In this document: positions 1 through 14,053 of the stretch, in pieces
Position numbering within the stretch: position 1 is the stretch's first letter
Layout: each line of letters opens with the position of its first letter
The notes under the pieces: generated by a model
Seen by the model: the letters and a program-made list of their open reading frames with translations, nothing else
What the model was told of the DNA's origin: nothing
Databases searched by the model: none
Position numbers and translations under genes: made by a program
Assembly (NCBI GenBank): GCA_037074705.1
Contig: CM073596.1
Location: 22,232,001 to 22,296,000 of the forward strand
Source of the DNA: Zhengitettix transpicula
Lineage: Eukaryota; Arthropoda; Insecta; Orthoptera; Tetrigidae
Length of the DNA stretch: 64,000 nt
Reading direction: 5' to 3'

Positions 1-2635
1 TTGATGGAATTAGTATGCGTCGATTGGGAAGAGCTCTCAGAATCGAGCTTCATCTTGGCGGAGGCGGCTCCGTTCACCCCCGGGGGCGTCATAACTCAGC
101 GGAGGCGTGAGAACTTCGCACGTGGCTGACACGGTGAGAAGATGAACTGCTTCAGAAGTCTGCTACGGCTGCAATTACACTACACCTCTACGCTCTGCCT
201 TCCTTACCTGCCAATAAGCTCAACACTAGCGACTCTCTAAAACCCTCACAGATTCTCCATGGTGATAATTAGATTGGACATTCAAATGTAAATTACACAT
301 CGCATGGATAATTAGTCTCATTATTTTTGTTTTTATTCTCAACAAGTCAAGTAGACAATATTATTTATTTTCATCATCAAATAATTGATGACGATATGCA
401 AATATTTCTTACCAATTTAATTTCAGTATTTAACATGTTTTTTTAAAAATAATTTACGTAAATCAGATATTTTAACTCTTAACACCAAAGATGTTGAAAT
501 TTTGTTAACGTTTTCTCAAAAAACAAAAGACTTTAAGAAAAACAGAATTAATAATATCCAAATAATCTTCGAAAACACTGTATTCAATTATAACTTTAGT
601 GATTTTTAATTATTTTTTATTATTTGATAGCTGTCGGTTTTTAGACATGTGGTATAATAAAAACTTTGCATAAACGGTTATGAATTCGCCGAGATACAGC
701 TACACTCATAAATATGTTCTCTAGATAACGAAGGAGCCCTCGCTTTCAACCCAGGTGCAACATTTTAACAATTTTGTTCTGCGGTATTTTTGGAGGGGTA
801 CGGTTTACTGCGCAGCATCGCTGGACAGGAGTAGGGAAAAGGAAGAGTAAAAGGAGAAGAGGGGGCGAGGCAGAGCGTACAGTCCAGAAAAATTATTGCT
901 GCCGTAAAATAAGGAAGTTGAGAGCCTCTGGACCATGCACGAGCAGGGATGAGAATAACGGCTTCTTCGCCCCAGCGCTTTTCTTACGCCAATAACTACA
1001 CGTGGCAAAGCTGGGCAGACAACGAAACCACATGGACCGGAAATATGGCGATGCCATTACTTATTCCGCACTTTAAGAGCAATACATCCTAAGAAAATTA
1101 GCAAGTAAGGGTACCAGCTTTTGACAGTTTTCATAGAAAAACATAATAATAATTACAATATTCCAAATCGTTCACGGCTACGAGCAGGAAGGCTTATCGT
1201 TTTCCCTTCCTAGTCAATTACTCGGTATTCCAGAATAAAACCTCACTACCATTTTCCAAAAAATAGAAAATTATTTATTAAAAAGTGCCAAAATATCAAA
1301 TAACAAGGAAAAAATTTCGATTATAGATTCCTTCAGAATTCTCAAATTCCATAGACAATCACACTCCTGATTTGCTGATCCTTTGACTGTAATGTACGAG
1401 TGCTTTCAGTTGATGTCATTATAGTCTTAAAAATATCACTGCACTCTGAAGATTTTTCGCTCAAGAGCTACGTGACGTCACGATTTTCGGAGTATAATCG
1501 CTGTATGAAGTGTGTCTAGATTGCTATAAAATTTATTATTTTTGTGATTCATTTCTAAGACTGAATTAAACTTTCTAATTTCTTTCAATTAATTGAATTT
1601 TCTAATTTCTGTATAAATTAACAAAGACCGATATCTTATAATGATTCTGCATAAATTTTTTTATGTACAAGATTTTCTAATGAACGTATTACTTATTTTA
1701 TTATGCCTTAAATTTAATAATTTAAAATTAATAATAAATCGCCTATTTTCTCTATAGATGAAATATTGGATCTACTAAATTACTTATAATTAATTTTGTA
1801 CTGTGAGGGGTGTATTGACGGAATGAGTAAAACATTTTGGAATCAGAGGACAGATACAGTTAACAATTCGGTTATACTGTTGATATGAATGGGCGTGTAG
1901 CCCCCATATCTCGCTCCTTCTAGGTGAAATTAGTACTGATTTTGGTAATACTTTTATCAGACGTTTTTCTCGCGTTCCGAGGTGCATCGTGCGTTATTTA
2001 CGTCAGCACACCCACATGGCACGGAATCACCCTGGGGTGAGCTGTGTTAATTGCTCTCGCCTTTGTCTGAAGCCTGCTGATGGGCAATCTCCCCGTGGCG
2101 CCCCTGGCGGCCAGAAAATTGACTCTCACTATCTGCAAGAATAGTGTGTCTATTAAAGTTGGGAGTGGACACGGACATCTCACAAAGAAAGAAAATTTCT
2201 CGCATAATATGGCTGAAGAAGGAAACAATACAGTTTATAGGTACAAAATCCTGGACTAAGAGAAAAGTACACACGTTTTCTGGTGAATTAAAATCATATA
2301 AATAATACTGCTGCCTTATCGTTACTTCATTCAGAATAATTAAAAAATTGAGAACATATATTATTAAAATACAATAAAATTCAGAAAATTATTCAAAACG
2401 TTAGAAAATGTATTAGTGAAATAATTGAATATATAAATAAAAAAATGCATAAATACAAAGATTGTTTACTAAGGGCTCGAGCATACAACAATGCTTGTGA
2501 ATTTTCCACACACTTATAGGCGTAACTTAATAGATAGACGAACATTTCAGTATCAATTTTCCTTACAAACGACGGCAACTTAATGTTTATTTTCATTATA
2601 GCCACATGCGTATAATAACATAGAAACAAACTTTA
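1..2635. other. Intergenic, no gene supported
   Basis: GC-richer at 1-240, around 780-1010 and at 1990-2180; the rest is AT-rich. Short frames at 774-1008 overlap on opposite strands and show no family match. CGTGGCGCCCCTGGCGGCCAG at 2094-2114 resembles the vertebrate-style CTCF consensus but is one base short. Confidence 0.6.
1471..1482. promoter_or_regulatory. CRE-type palindrome
   Basis: CGTGACGTCACG, a perfect 12-bp palindrome containing the CREB/ATF site TGACGTCA. The identical 12-mer recurs at 11327-11338. Confidence 0.35.
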
Positions 2636-2639
2636 ATCA

Positions 2640-2965
2640 GGGGGTTCTAGTTAACTCTTGTCAACCCTGTTCTGAGTTCCTCATCCCACCTTTATATCTA
2701 AGGATCCTACCCGGCATTCAACTAAATGTCATGCATGCAGGGAAATTCATAGAGAAATTCGCACCGGGATTTCGGCACTGGTCCAATGCCGTTTCGATGA
2801 CTGGAGTATGATTTGATATGGGGACCGACTCTATACTGCTACCACGTTCGAGGAGTGGACGAATAATAAGAAGAAAGTGTAGACAGGCTATGTATAGGGT
2901 AATCCACATAGTGGCCACTCTCCTCTTATAGCGTAGGAAAGGGTCTGAAAGGGCGAATGCAGAAA
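2640..2965 (-). repeat. Dispersed repeat copy 1
   Basis: Contains TATAGGGTAATCCACATAG and CTCTTATAGCGTAGGAAAGG (2893-2945) and, about 170 bp earlier, AAGGATCCTACCCGGCATTC. The same blocks recur near 23.9 kb in the opposite orientation and in a different order. An open frame across it (2718-3068 minus) shares a 17-residue run with a frame in copy 2, explained by the repeat. Confidence 0.65.
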
Positions 2966-5900
2966 GGTGCCTTGGCGGTTTTTGATTGACGCTTAACCCC
3001 GGAAAGTCAATTGGCTGTCGTGACGCAAAGCTCCGTTTCCCATGGAACACCCGTATATCGTAACACACAAACTTTACCTACCTTAAAATAAGAAAAATAG
3101 AGCGTGAACAATAAAAGTTAGTCCTATAATATTTCATATTAACGACTTTTTTTCTATTCACCTCTAATTTCAACGCTCAGTTGTCGGTCTTCCTAGTTAC
3201 TTTATGGTCCGATATTTCAATGAATTTACTTCAGTGTTTCTATATCTTCCATTTATCAGAATTGTTGTTCTAATTCTTACTTTATTTTTGTAACTTAATT
3301 TTGTCACCGACAGCGGAATTCGCGAAAATCTTACATTCAGACGAGATTTTTCTTTTCTGAGATAAACGACACGTGGAACGTCCAAGCAAGTGTTTTACTT
3401 ATCCATTTCTAAGCAGGCTATTGGAAATACGCCTCACGAGTTGATTAATTCCTTGTCTCCGGAGCAAGTCTTTCGTGCTCTCCGCCGGTCCAGGAAGATC
3501 AGAGAACCCCCGTGTGCAGATGTAGCTAGCTAATCCCGTCCTGGTGTATCTCTGCAGACAAGTGGACCTTGTTTGACTTGCAGCTGCTGAGCCTATTACT
3601 AAATCCACCATTCATCGGACCGACCCCAGCACGCGCGCTTGTAATTTATTTACACAAGCAGAAAGAAAATACGGGTAGGGGCGCTCGATAATTGCGCCAA
3701 CCATCGAGTGGATTAACGGAACTGTTATACAGTAAGACGTGAAATCCTACGAAAACATCGACTACCAGCCTTGTAACAACATTGGTCGAGCTGAGGCTCT
3801 CCAGCAGCATATTGGGAAGAGAGGCAGCACACGTCTTAAGCAAATAAGCCTGTATGAAAGGCAAACGGCGTCCTTTAGAATTTTTTTAGTTATAAATCTA
3901 TTCACAGCGAAGATTTAAGAGCATGGGTAAGGGCGACGTTAACGACTTCTTTGATTGGTGTATGAGAGCACACCTTCTTTTAAAAATTAAAATCCTTCAA
4001 ACTTGACAAGAAACAACCAGAACGTGGAACTAAAAATAAATGTAACAATTTATAACAGCAGGAATATTTTTTCACGTTATACTCAAATAATTACCATTAT
4101 TATGTATTTATTGCTCAATATTATTTCTATCTGAAATTGAAATTTGGTCTTATAGAGATAATGAAGTAAAAAAATTAAAAAACACGTTTCCTTCGACATT
4201 TCAGAACTTAGGTGTAATAAAAACTTATGAACTAACACAAACGAATCAAATTGAAAATGTTTAATCATTATAAAATAGATTAATAATAAAATAGTATCAT
4301 AGATAATGTTCAAAGCGTTTGGATCACTCTGAATATTGACTGAGTTATTATTTCACTTAAATGTAATTTAATTTTTTACGTTATTCTGCCTGTATATGTC
4401 CAATTTTCGATTTCACTTATAAATTAAACGGACATGAAAAATCCAATTATATTTGTTTGGATTTTCTCTTTACTTGCGACTTTTTCTTTGAAATTCATAT
4501 TAACTCATTATTCGTATATGGTTTTTATTGTTATTTTTTTAGTTATCTTATGTTTAACTACTTCCAAATTTTGAACGTTGACCCTTCCAGTAGTCGTATT
4601 ACACTTTTGGAGTGTTTCTATTTGGATCGAGCAAGAAGCCGTCAATTATTCGAGAAAAGTTTATATATTTTTGTTGCCATGTGGTTATTATGTTCCCAAA
4701 GTACTCCTCTTTTCCTGTATAGGTACTAATTAGAGGCCAACGTGGCACAAGTCACATAGCGACAGCTACTTTTTAAAAAGTTCGGAGATGTTCGGTCTTA
4801 GGGTGAGCAAAGTTTAAGCGTAGTGCGAAAATATTTTGGCAAGAGCAAAGATCGAGAAGCTCGTGCCAAGTCGAGCACGTGGTAAAGTTCCCATGAGTCA
4901 CACACGGCTTACGCAGCCCATTGCCCGACAGACAAATGGCGCCACCTGGCCATTCCCTCGCTCTCAAGAATGCACGGCGCAGCCTCCGGCCATAAATGCT
5001 ACACGCTCTAATTACGTTACTAGGTTAGCACAATTGCCGCGACAGGGTCAGAGAGGGGAGAACAACAGAGATGCAGAGCGGGGGTGGCAGGGTGGGGGCG
5101 CGGCGAACGCAAAACACACGGAAGAGGGAGAGAGACGTAATGTGGACGACAGCCGCTCTGTAACGCTATTCCGCAGTGTCAGTCGTGTGACGTACTCATC
5201 TATATACTCATCTCATTTCTTAGCCTTCATTGTTTGATACATATTTAGTAAAAAAAAAAGCGAGATTAAGAGGTCAGGTAGGCAACTGTAAAGTTGGAAA
5301 GTGAATCTGTGTGTTGATTCTCACGTCATCGGAGGGAATTTAGAATCTTTAATAGAAAATGGTTGGGAATTTTATTATCGTTTCCGACTAATAATAAAGC
5401 GAAGAAGGTTTTAAATCTTCACAGAATTAAATAAATCGTTTAAAACAACATGTATTTTGAGGATTTCACACGGAAACTATGTTAAAAGATCTAAGTACAA
5501 CTTCACACAGAATTGCACGAGAACGGAGAGGCTAATGCAAGTCTCACTCATTACAAAAATGTTAGAAAACAAAATTTTCGGTCTAGTTTCAGGTTTTAAG
5601 GAAATCAACTTAAAATACGCATTTAAATAAAAGAAAAAACATACAACTTCGTCTAAAACTCCGGACTTCATAATACATGACACTTCCTCAAGTAGTTAGA
5701 CTTTATAGAAGCAATATATCTTGCAAAGGTGAGGATCATGAGCGCTGTGAAGTGCGGGTTGAATTCTACCGAAATACGAATTACGGCATCGCATTTGTAA
5801 ACATTAATTACCCCAGGATCAAATCGAAACGCGTCACGTCCCGCTAAAGCTCAAAACCGAAACTCCGTAATTAACATTTCGTGCCAAAGTCTAAACAAAT

Positions 5901-6870
5901 TACCAGGGTTTACCGTTATTATATGGCGTAGTTAATTTACGGAAATTATTTCCGACAAATATTGTTTATCCCCTCTCCATTTGGCACCGGGATTTAGCGG
6001 CTTCGCGTGCTAATATTAGCAGTTCGAACACCACTGAAAGTGGAACGATTGACACGCCAATAAAATGGTAAATAAAAAATCTTTTTTTCAAACCAGTCGA
6101 TGTATTGTCTGGTAAACAAATTGGCAGAGATCATACATATTAGAAATAAATTTCAGAGAACTCTTTTTATCATTTCAAAAATTATATAATTAATATCGCT
6201 GGATGAATATAGTCTAGAAGGGAATAAACTACTACTGGAATGACAGCTGTTGCTGAAAACTGGTCATTACATGAAGATGAATCACAAGTCTCTGATAGAA
6301 ACGATATTCCACTTTAATTGGACTTCAATGTAACGTAGACACCCGCAGGTCGTTTGCAAAAATCAATGAAATCATAAAAGATAACTTATTTATTTCCGAA
6401 TAATTTTATAAGTGAATTCAATGGAAATATCGTGAATGTTATTGAAAGTTTTTTTACAATACATTCGGAGTCCGAAGCGATACACTTGTTTTATATTCAT
6501 TTAGTGTTATGCAAAATAAGTTAAATTCTATTAAAATATTTTTCATTATAAATGACGAGCAGTGTAATTATTTTACAATAATTTAAACTTATTTACGATT
6601 TTCGTTAGAAATAAAAAATGTACTGCTTGCTTTAAATATTTTCTTGAAGTATGTTAGTTCCTCTTATTTCCCCTTACTGTAGCATACCATTATGCTTTTT
6701 AATTTAAATTTAATGATTTTACAGTGATACATATTACATTTCTTTTTTTTACCAGATCATTTTCCATATAAATAATAAATCTTTTGAAATTATTTTAAAT
6801 TATTAAGGGGATATTGGCCGTCGCATGAACAAAATAACGAAACTGACAAGCCTGCACAATGGACGCAGAG
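2966..6870. other. Intergenic, no gene supported
   Basis: Mostly AT-rich. GC-richer islands lie at 3400-3850, 4830-5170 and 5740-6060. The last has several TAATTA-type homeodomain sites, TGTAAACA (5796-5803) and the perfect palindrome TGCTAATATTAGCA (6008-6021). The 4836-5237 frame lies in the island and matches no family. Confidence 0.6.
4936..4950 (-). promoter_or_regulatory. Insect CTCF-like motif
   Basis: Minus strand CCAGGTGGCGCC contains AGGTGGCGCC, the core of the Drosophila CTCF motif, inside a GC-richer island (4830-5170). Confidence 0.35.
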
Positions 6871-6879
6871 AGGAACCGA

Positions 6880-6980
6880 CCCACTTAGCTCGGATGGTAA
6901 GAGCATCACGTAATTTTCGGGGGTACTGGTTTCTATTCCCAGCCCATTAGAGATTTTTTCATCCTAATCCTTTAGTAAAA
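6880..6980 (+). repeat. tRNA-derived SINE head
   Basis: TAGCTCGGATGGTAAGAGC (6886-6904) is A-box-like and GGTTTCTATTC (6928-6938) B-box-like. The following CATCCTAATCCTTTA matches the tail of the SINE at 58.4 kb. A (TA)n tract begins about 55 bp further on. Confidence 0.55.
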
Positions 6981-7029
6981 ATAACAAATTCTTCGTGAGT
7001 TGAAAAATGAAAAATTATAATAACATATA

Positions 7030-7030
<1 letters not shown>

Positions 7031-7066
<36 letters not shown>
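7031..7066. repeat. TA microsatellite
   Basis: Nearly pure (TA)n of about 35 bp, downstream of the SINE head at 6.9 kb. Similar tracts lie at 23106-23128, 24342-24373 and 35201-35230. Confidence 0.9.
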
Positions 7067-7072
<6 letters not shown>

Positions 7073-10000
7073 TAACATATAAAAAAAACATTTTTGTTTT
7101 GTTATGTAGAAGCATGTATTTTTACTTTAAATCAGTCATTTGTCAGAAAACTTAACGTGTATTTTTATATAACGCCATGTTACTGAGTTTATCACTGGTA
7201 ACTATTAGTACAGACAATTGGATTAAAATTTATTGTGTGTCTGTACTCTATATTTAATATAATTTGGTCCAATTTCCACAAAATAAATTATACGCTTTTT
7301 TCTACATGTAAGGGAAAAAAGTAATATCCTTGATTGTTGTTACTTAACTCTATATAATTTAAGTAATCCTTTGTTAGAATTGAATTAATATTTGAAATAA
7401 ATATTTGAAACAGTGGGGTTAAATACTTCAAATGTCCGTAAAACTCATAATGATTCTTCTCCCATGGTTAGCATTAGATTTTGACCTGGAAATTGCCTTA
7501 CTTATTTAGACTTTAATTCTAATAGTGACGGTTTTTAATTGCATTTTTTAGTAGTTTAAAACCATAAAATACAATTTGGACATATTAATTTTAATTTATC
7601 CTTTCTTGTCAATTTACTGTTGTAGTTGTTTCCCTCACTTAGCTTCACATTCCGGGGCTCTGCGTGTGCTCCACGTAACCATGCGGTTCAGTAGTCATTG
7701 TTCCGGCGCTAAACAATGACTCCGCCCCCGCACGCATTACCCAGGCCGGTAAGCCCGGCAACAATGCACGCCTCATAAATCATGAGCTGGCCGTGTTGAC
7801 ACGTGTCCGCTCTAAGCCGGCCGACAGGTGCGTCTGGACATGCACGGGATAAAAACACAATGGAGCCAGTTATTCTCCCACACAGCGAGCACAGCGAGGG
7901 AATGTCTGTGCTCTCGCCTCGTACGCGAATATCGGATCTATTTAAGTCACAACATTTTGATTTTGTACTAACGTTAATTTCCTGCAAATGATCAAATTGC
8001 AGAAATTCGAGATTTTATTATTTTTCCAAATCAGGCATTATTATTTCTCAACTACAGTGATAAAAACCAATCGTTTAAACCAGTTCATGATCAATGAACT
8101 AGAATACAGACATTCCATTATTTGAAAAGAAACAGACCAAGTTCCGTATGGAGGAAGAAAAGTAAGGAAAATGGTTGAAACTTACATATGTTATGTGAAG
8201 TTTACAAATGCTAATATGTTCCGATAGGGTCAATTATGTATTTATTCAAAATTAGTCAAATTTATCAAATAAAGGTCGAACAAGTATTCTGCTTCTTATT
8301 TACTGTAACTTATTACAAAGTGAATTCTGGAACCCACCACTATTGACCAAAAAGAAATTATTCCGCAATCCGTATCTTGTATTTCAATATGCGTCTGCTT
8401 AAATAAAATTATAAGTTTTCCTGTAATATATTTTCTACCTCACAATTCCCTTTACTCATTTCTATTGACTACTTGGCCGGAGTCTTGTGGTTCATCATCC
8501 TTTCATATTCAATGTCAGATTGTTTTATTTTTTTTAAAAAAAATGTAAACTTCATCAACTTTTATAAAATGGACGTAAAGCATTTCAGCTTCTCAAATCA
8601 TATCCTATTTTGGAAGATTCGGTCTTACAAATGCGCTGGTTAACTCATGGGCGTTCTGCGGGTTGCATTATTTTGCCGCTTTATTTTTTTTTCTTATCAG
8701 TGTTTTTTAATCACCAATTTTCCTTATACCATATTCCGTGTTATATTAAGTCTTTTACGGTACAATATTCTATTTATTGTTTTGTATAGCAGTTAGCCTT
8801 TTACTTCTTATCCATCATCGATCTTAGCAAACTAACTTCAACATACATTTTGACATTTTAATTTTTATAAGGTGTCCACTGAGAATAATTTTTAAGGTCA
8901 AAAAACGTAGTAATGTATTTATTCTCCTATATAACAATTCCTTTTCTGTGATAAGCAAATCATTATCATTCTGTTTCATTAGTATAAAATATATTTGTTT
9001 ATCATTATATCTTCTCCTTGGTACACCTATTGCAGAAGTGGCTTTATTATTTCGTTGTTACGGCCTATTCTCTTAAATGATCCGTATATTACATAACAAA
9101 CAATTTTTGAATAATTAAAATTTTAGTTTTCAAAATGTCTAAGTTATATTCCTTACGATCTTGAAGTGGGAACAGTCCAGCTAAACACCACGAAGATTGT
9201 CTTCATCAAGTACATTTTCGTACTTGTTATTGTGATTCTACCAGTGTAAAAATGCTCGGGAAACATTTATTCCTGTGTAAATGACCGCTGGTTGTAAATA
9301 CTAGTGCTGTGATTCAGAACGGTGCCAACATTTCCATTTTGCAACACTTATTCCCGCATCCGCCGCCCTGCCTGCAGGCCGCAAGGGATCACAGGATGCA
9401 ATTTCTACTTTAAAAAACATTTGCGATGTGTACAAATATTGCGAATACTACATTTGTTAGCGCCGCTCTGGTAGATGAAAGCAGCACCCATGTTTGTTTA
9501 TCGCTTGCTTTTGTTTGTGCTGGCGCCTGTAAACAGGCAACCAGCGGTGAACACGTTTCCAATCAAAAGCGCTCGTCGCGCCAGCCAAAGCTGGAGTCTC
9601 CCATGGTGACGTGTCAGCTGTCTCTGGTCTCCCCGGAGAGACGTTTTCTTCTTCAGGGATAAGCGGGAAAATCAGTGAATCAAATATATTTTTGGAAACT
9701 TAGCTCATGACCGAAACTCATTAAAAATTCACTGTTCCTTCACTCAGGTAGCTTCACGAAACACCTCAGCATAACAACAGTACTCTGTTATTTGACAGGG
9801 CTATTGAAAAATATTCTGTTTTCCACTTTAAAATACAATCTTTTCCTTTATTCTCCATATTCTAGGTCCTATATAATTAATCGCGATCATTCATCCTTCA
9901 TTACCAACACAAGACCTTACAAATATTTTAACGTGTTTATTTTTCTTACTACGGTTCCAAAATTACAATGTCATCGAAAGCCTCTTTAAGGCTTCAAACC

Positions 10001-10588
10001 TCCGTAAGTTTTAAATAAGATGAGTGAGAACAACAACTATGCTTAACGCCTTTTTCTATTATGTGAGCTTCATCGTGATTGAGAAAAATTTTCAATTTTA
10101 TTTTTGTAAATTATGTAAGTTGACAATCAGTCTTCTGTGGATATTGTACAGATTGGACATACAATAAATTTAACAGCGACTTGTTTTTCTTAAAGTGCGA
10201 TAATGCGACGGAAACAAGAGCAGAGAAATATCGGACAATAATTCAAAAATTATGCTCATCAAAATTATTCGCAAAAATAATATACATAAAAATGAGGAAA
10301 AAAAGAAAATTTTAATTTTTTTTATAGAAAGTCGATTGGAAATTAATTGAAGCCGGTATTTCAGGCCTCCACCTTGGACCCAGTTTTGTTAGGAAACGAA
10401 ATTGAAGCGCAGGTTCTGGAACAGGATTATTAAGCACAGTGCGTCAGAAAGCATTAAGGGCACGAAGTGAAGAAAACAGAAATTCGCCTTTCTGCGGCAG
10501 ACAAGCTCATCTCTGCTCTCATTGTTGCGTGGTGAATTTAATTCATCCCCCGCGGGCGTGGGCGAGGGGAAAGTTCGCACCTGTGTCT

Positions 10589-10591
<3 letters not shown>

Positions 10592-10625
<34 letters not shown>
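10592..10625 (+). repeat. TC microsatellite (GAGA on minus strand)
   Basis: About 34 bp of pure (TC)n within a GC-richer island at 10370-10680. In insects such tracts can bind GAGA-type factors, so this may be regulatory. It also produces the two overlapping Ser/Leu or Arg/Glu repeat open frames here, which are not genes. Confidence 0.9.
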
Positions 10626-10628
<3 letters not shown>

Positions 10629-11326
10629 GCACGAAGCCACGAGAGAGGGATTCCAATCGGAGTAATCTTCGGGATGAGGATCACACTGAAACCAAACTTA
10701 CCTTACGCAACTGTGTCGCGAACGAACAACTACCTGCTTCATTAGACCCGGAACATATTAATTTATATTTGACTGTTACGATTAAACAAATATTTTAACG
10801 AGATTATTCTCAGTCTTACAAAAAGCTTGATTGATAGTTGATAAACTTGAATAAACAGATATTTAGTTTAAATATCATAAATTTAAATTTCATCATATGC
10901 AATTCATATTTGATCAATTTAATGAGATTCATAACAATTATTTCATTTTTCGTCACTGAGGAAACAGATACAGTCAAACACATAATTATGTACTTATATG
11001 AGAGAGATAAAGAAATACAAATGTAGAACTGAGGTTATTTTATATGGAATGTTAATATACGTAGTCAAAAATGGGAAAATTAAATATATAAATCAGTTAT
11101 TATAAAACTAAGAAAATTTTAAATTAAAAAATATATATATTCAGCAAATATGGTACATACTTTAGATAATGTGTGAGAAATGAATCAAATACTATAAAAT
11201 TGAAAGAAAAATTAACAACTTTTCATGTAACTTACAAAACTCCTTCAGGAATTTTTTTTTGCTGAAATAAGAAAATTAAATAGTGTTGATATTATTACAA
11301 ATGTATTAAAGTAGATATTCACTCGT

Positions 11327-11338
11327 CGTGACGTCACG
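11327..11338. promoter_or_regulatory. CRE-type palindrome, second copy
   Basis: The same CGTGACGTCACG as at 1471-1482. A related GACGTCACGTGG lies near 24589-24600. Confidence 0.35.
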
Positions 11339-13404
11339 TTTCTGTCCGCGCAAAGAGCACGGAAAAAAAAGAACAAAAAAAATTTCATTTTATTTATGTC
11401 GATGATGAACTACAGGAAGATGCAAAGTGGACTGGAAAATTAGCCAGAGACTATGTAATTTAAGTATCGTGAAAAACTCTGTTCCTTAAGTATCGAATGC
11501 ATTTTATAAATAACGTATGCTTGCTATAACTATTTTTTTATATTAGCTAGAATGTAATTATGTATTTATGAATATAAACGATCCAAATAGTAAATACTTC
11601 GGCGTGTTTTGTCCAGAAGATTTTTTAAACTGAGTATTGATTTCGAGATATTATTATCGTCAACACACTGGTGTGAGACACGACTCAGTGTAGAATGAAA
11701 GGTCTTATAAAATTCGCTTTTCCTCTTTTTGCCACCTTGCTGCCAAATGAAGAATGAATATGTGGTTCATCACTAGCGAACTTTATCGCTAATGTTGTCT
11801 TCAAAGATGTTCCTACCGAAGAACTCCAGAAAATAGAAACAGAACTGGCTTAATACAGGAATTCGTCAGTTTATTATTGAATGTTCCATCCTCGGATACG
11901 AGTCAGAGCAAATGTGGTATCCATTACCTGGCGACGGCCGACCACTGTTCCAGCGCCGCGACGATTGATGGAGACGACGACCACGTCGACGGGGACTGAG
12001 ACGTCGGCGTCGCGATGAAGACGCAGCGGCGACAATGGCGTGATTAATTCGTGCCATTAGCAGGTTAATGAATGTCGCCCCGCGGCTGGGAACGACCAGA
12101 TGCTGGTGGCTTCCCAAGGCGCAGCTGCGCCCTCTCCAACTACAACTCGAAGCTGGCTCTCCGAGAATTGAATCCATAATTTCTTGGCCCACTTCTACTA
12201 TGGTTAACCAAGGCCAAGAAAAACCTGTTCATATCTACGCTCTGTTTATGGATCTTTAACTTATTTAATAGAAACTTTTCGAAATAAAAAAAACACTTGT
12301 CAGAGGCTGCCTACTTTTCATAAGCCAGGCACTAAAGCAGAAATTTTCAACTGTTTGCCTGACTGAGTTGTGTACAAGCATTCTGTGTCAGTGACACATT
12401 TTAAGAAGACGAAAAGTATTTATCGAAACGTTGTCAGATATCTTCATTTTTTCGGTCTGATACTATATTTTCTCATAGCCAAAATAAACCCCCATTGGTA
12501 CCAAAATTTTTGTACGAATTTTATACTTCTTATATCTCGATTGTTAAATAATAAAGATTATAGTAAATAAATTATTTTATTAAAAGTGCATAAAACTCTA
12601 AAAATAATATACTCATCCAATAGCTCTCTGCTTGACATTATCATGATCTTGAGTTTTTTAATATATATTTTACATTGCATTCACTCTTCATGTTTCCATT
12701 AAATCTGTCCCTCGTGTAGTGTTACGTCTATGTTTGTCAGCAAACCCAGTTTGTACATGTAAATTTATGTTAATTACTCCATTTCTCCGATCATGAACCT
12801 TTTCCACGCATTCTGTATGACTTCATATCAATTTCTGTACAGAAGGGAATGATTTAAAATTGTAGTTCATACTCAAAATAAAAATTCTTTCGCAATTTAT
12901 ATTTTGTTCAATAATTATGTTTTAAATATCTTTCTGGTTTTTTTGAGCATTAGGTATGTCATTGTTACAGAATTTATATAGTTATAAATTAGTCTTCGAT
13001 TTTTGTAATGTTATGTAAACATATATTCCCAAGATCAATTTCTATGAGAACGAAGAATCTATGAAAATTTATAGCTTAAAATCTGTGAATCACATATTAA
13101 TTTTATTCATACAAATTTCTATGTATTCCCTCTGCTAGAGGTTTACTGATATTCTAATGAAAATGGATTGTTCCCTTTTGGTATCATAAATAATTATTGT
13201 GAAATAATATTTCATTTCATTTCACAGGCATTTCGGTTACAAACGTATTGATAATTTTGTCTGTATGATTTCGTCATGAAAACAATTGAAAAACAAGAAT
13301 ACTGGCAATAAAAGAGGGGCGACAAAAATAAATATTAGAAAATATTCAATAACTACATTTTTGTAAAGTTTAATTAACAGAAAATGAATTCTAATTGATG
13401 CGGA

Positions 13405-13482
13405 CTGACTTGGCGCAACAAGTAGTTGTCGGTGGTCCAGCGATCCGGATCTTGTGGTCCCGGGTTGGAAACCCAAAACCAG
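13405..13482 (+). repeat. Probable tRNA-derived SINE fragment
   Basis: CCCGGGTTGGAAACCC (about 13459-13474) resembles a T-stem, loop and B box with paired CCCGGG/CCC flanks, and GGTCCAGCGATCCGGATCTTGTGG precedes it as in several insect SINEs. The A box is poor. Confidence 0.4.
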
Positions 13483-14053
13483 ATTGTCGATACAATCAAG
13501 CAGACCATTCTAACCAAGAACAGTACCGGAAATGAATAGATCTGACAAAAAATGCTTAAAATATAAGCAAATCATTATGTCTTTACCTGAACAATTTGGG
13601 AATATGTAAATTATGGTCCATTGACTAAAATTTAAAATCAACATATTCACTTGTATATACCATATATATTTGTAATTTATTAATAATCGTAGTGAAAAAT
13701 CTGACAGAAATGGCATCGGAAATTTTAATGTATGAGAGTTTTAATAAAACTTAAATAGGAAAAACATCTTGAGGTTCTACAAAAGTTTGGTGCAGTTCAA
13801 AGACTCATAAATCGTACCTCTGGATCATTAACCTAATCCTAAAGACGAAAAATTTAATTTTTCCATACATTTACTTCAAACTTACTTCTTCTGATATTTA
13901 TTTTCCTAGAAAACCAATAGTAATGAAAATCCAATAAATACCGGTCAAAAATTAATATGAATATTGCATAAATGAGCCCTTATTTGAGATTGATTTATAT
14001 CATTAGAAAAATTCTTATTTAACGTTTTTGGTAAATTATACACTTAACATATT

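Larger units (their letters stand above)
7067..13400. other. Intergenic, no gene supported
   Basis: AT-rich with islands at 7630-7970 (two AACAATG and one CATTGTT Sox-like sites, ATAAATCATGAG), 9300-9660 (palindrome GCCTGTAAACAGGC at 9524-9537 with a Fox-like core), 10370-10680 and 11930-12170 (E-box CCAGATGCTGG). No splice-linked coding sequence was seen. Confidence 0.6.

Noticed and set aside
4836..5237. 133-codon open frame
   Set aside because: Basic, low-complexity translation in a GC-richer island with an overlapping frame on the other strand; no family resemblance.
6880..6955. Functional tRNA gene
   Set aside because: A and B boxes are present, but the acceptor and anticodon stems do not pair convincingly and a SINE-like tail shared with 58.4 kb follows.
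10389..10798. Frames with Ser/Leu or Arg/Glu repeats
   Set aside because: They are translations of the (TC)n microsatellite at 10592-10625.
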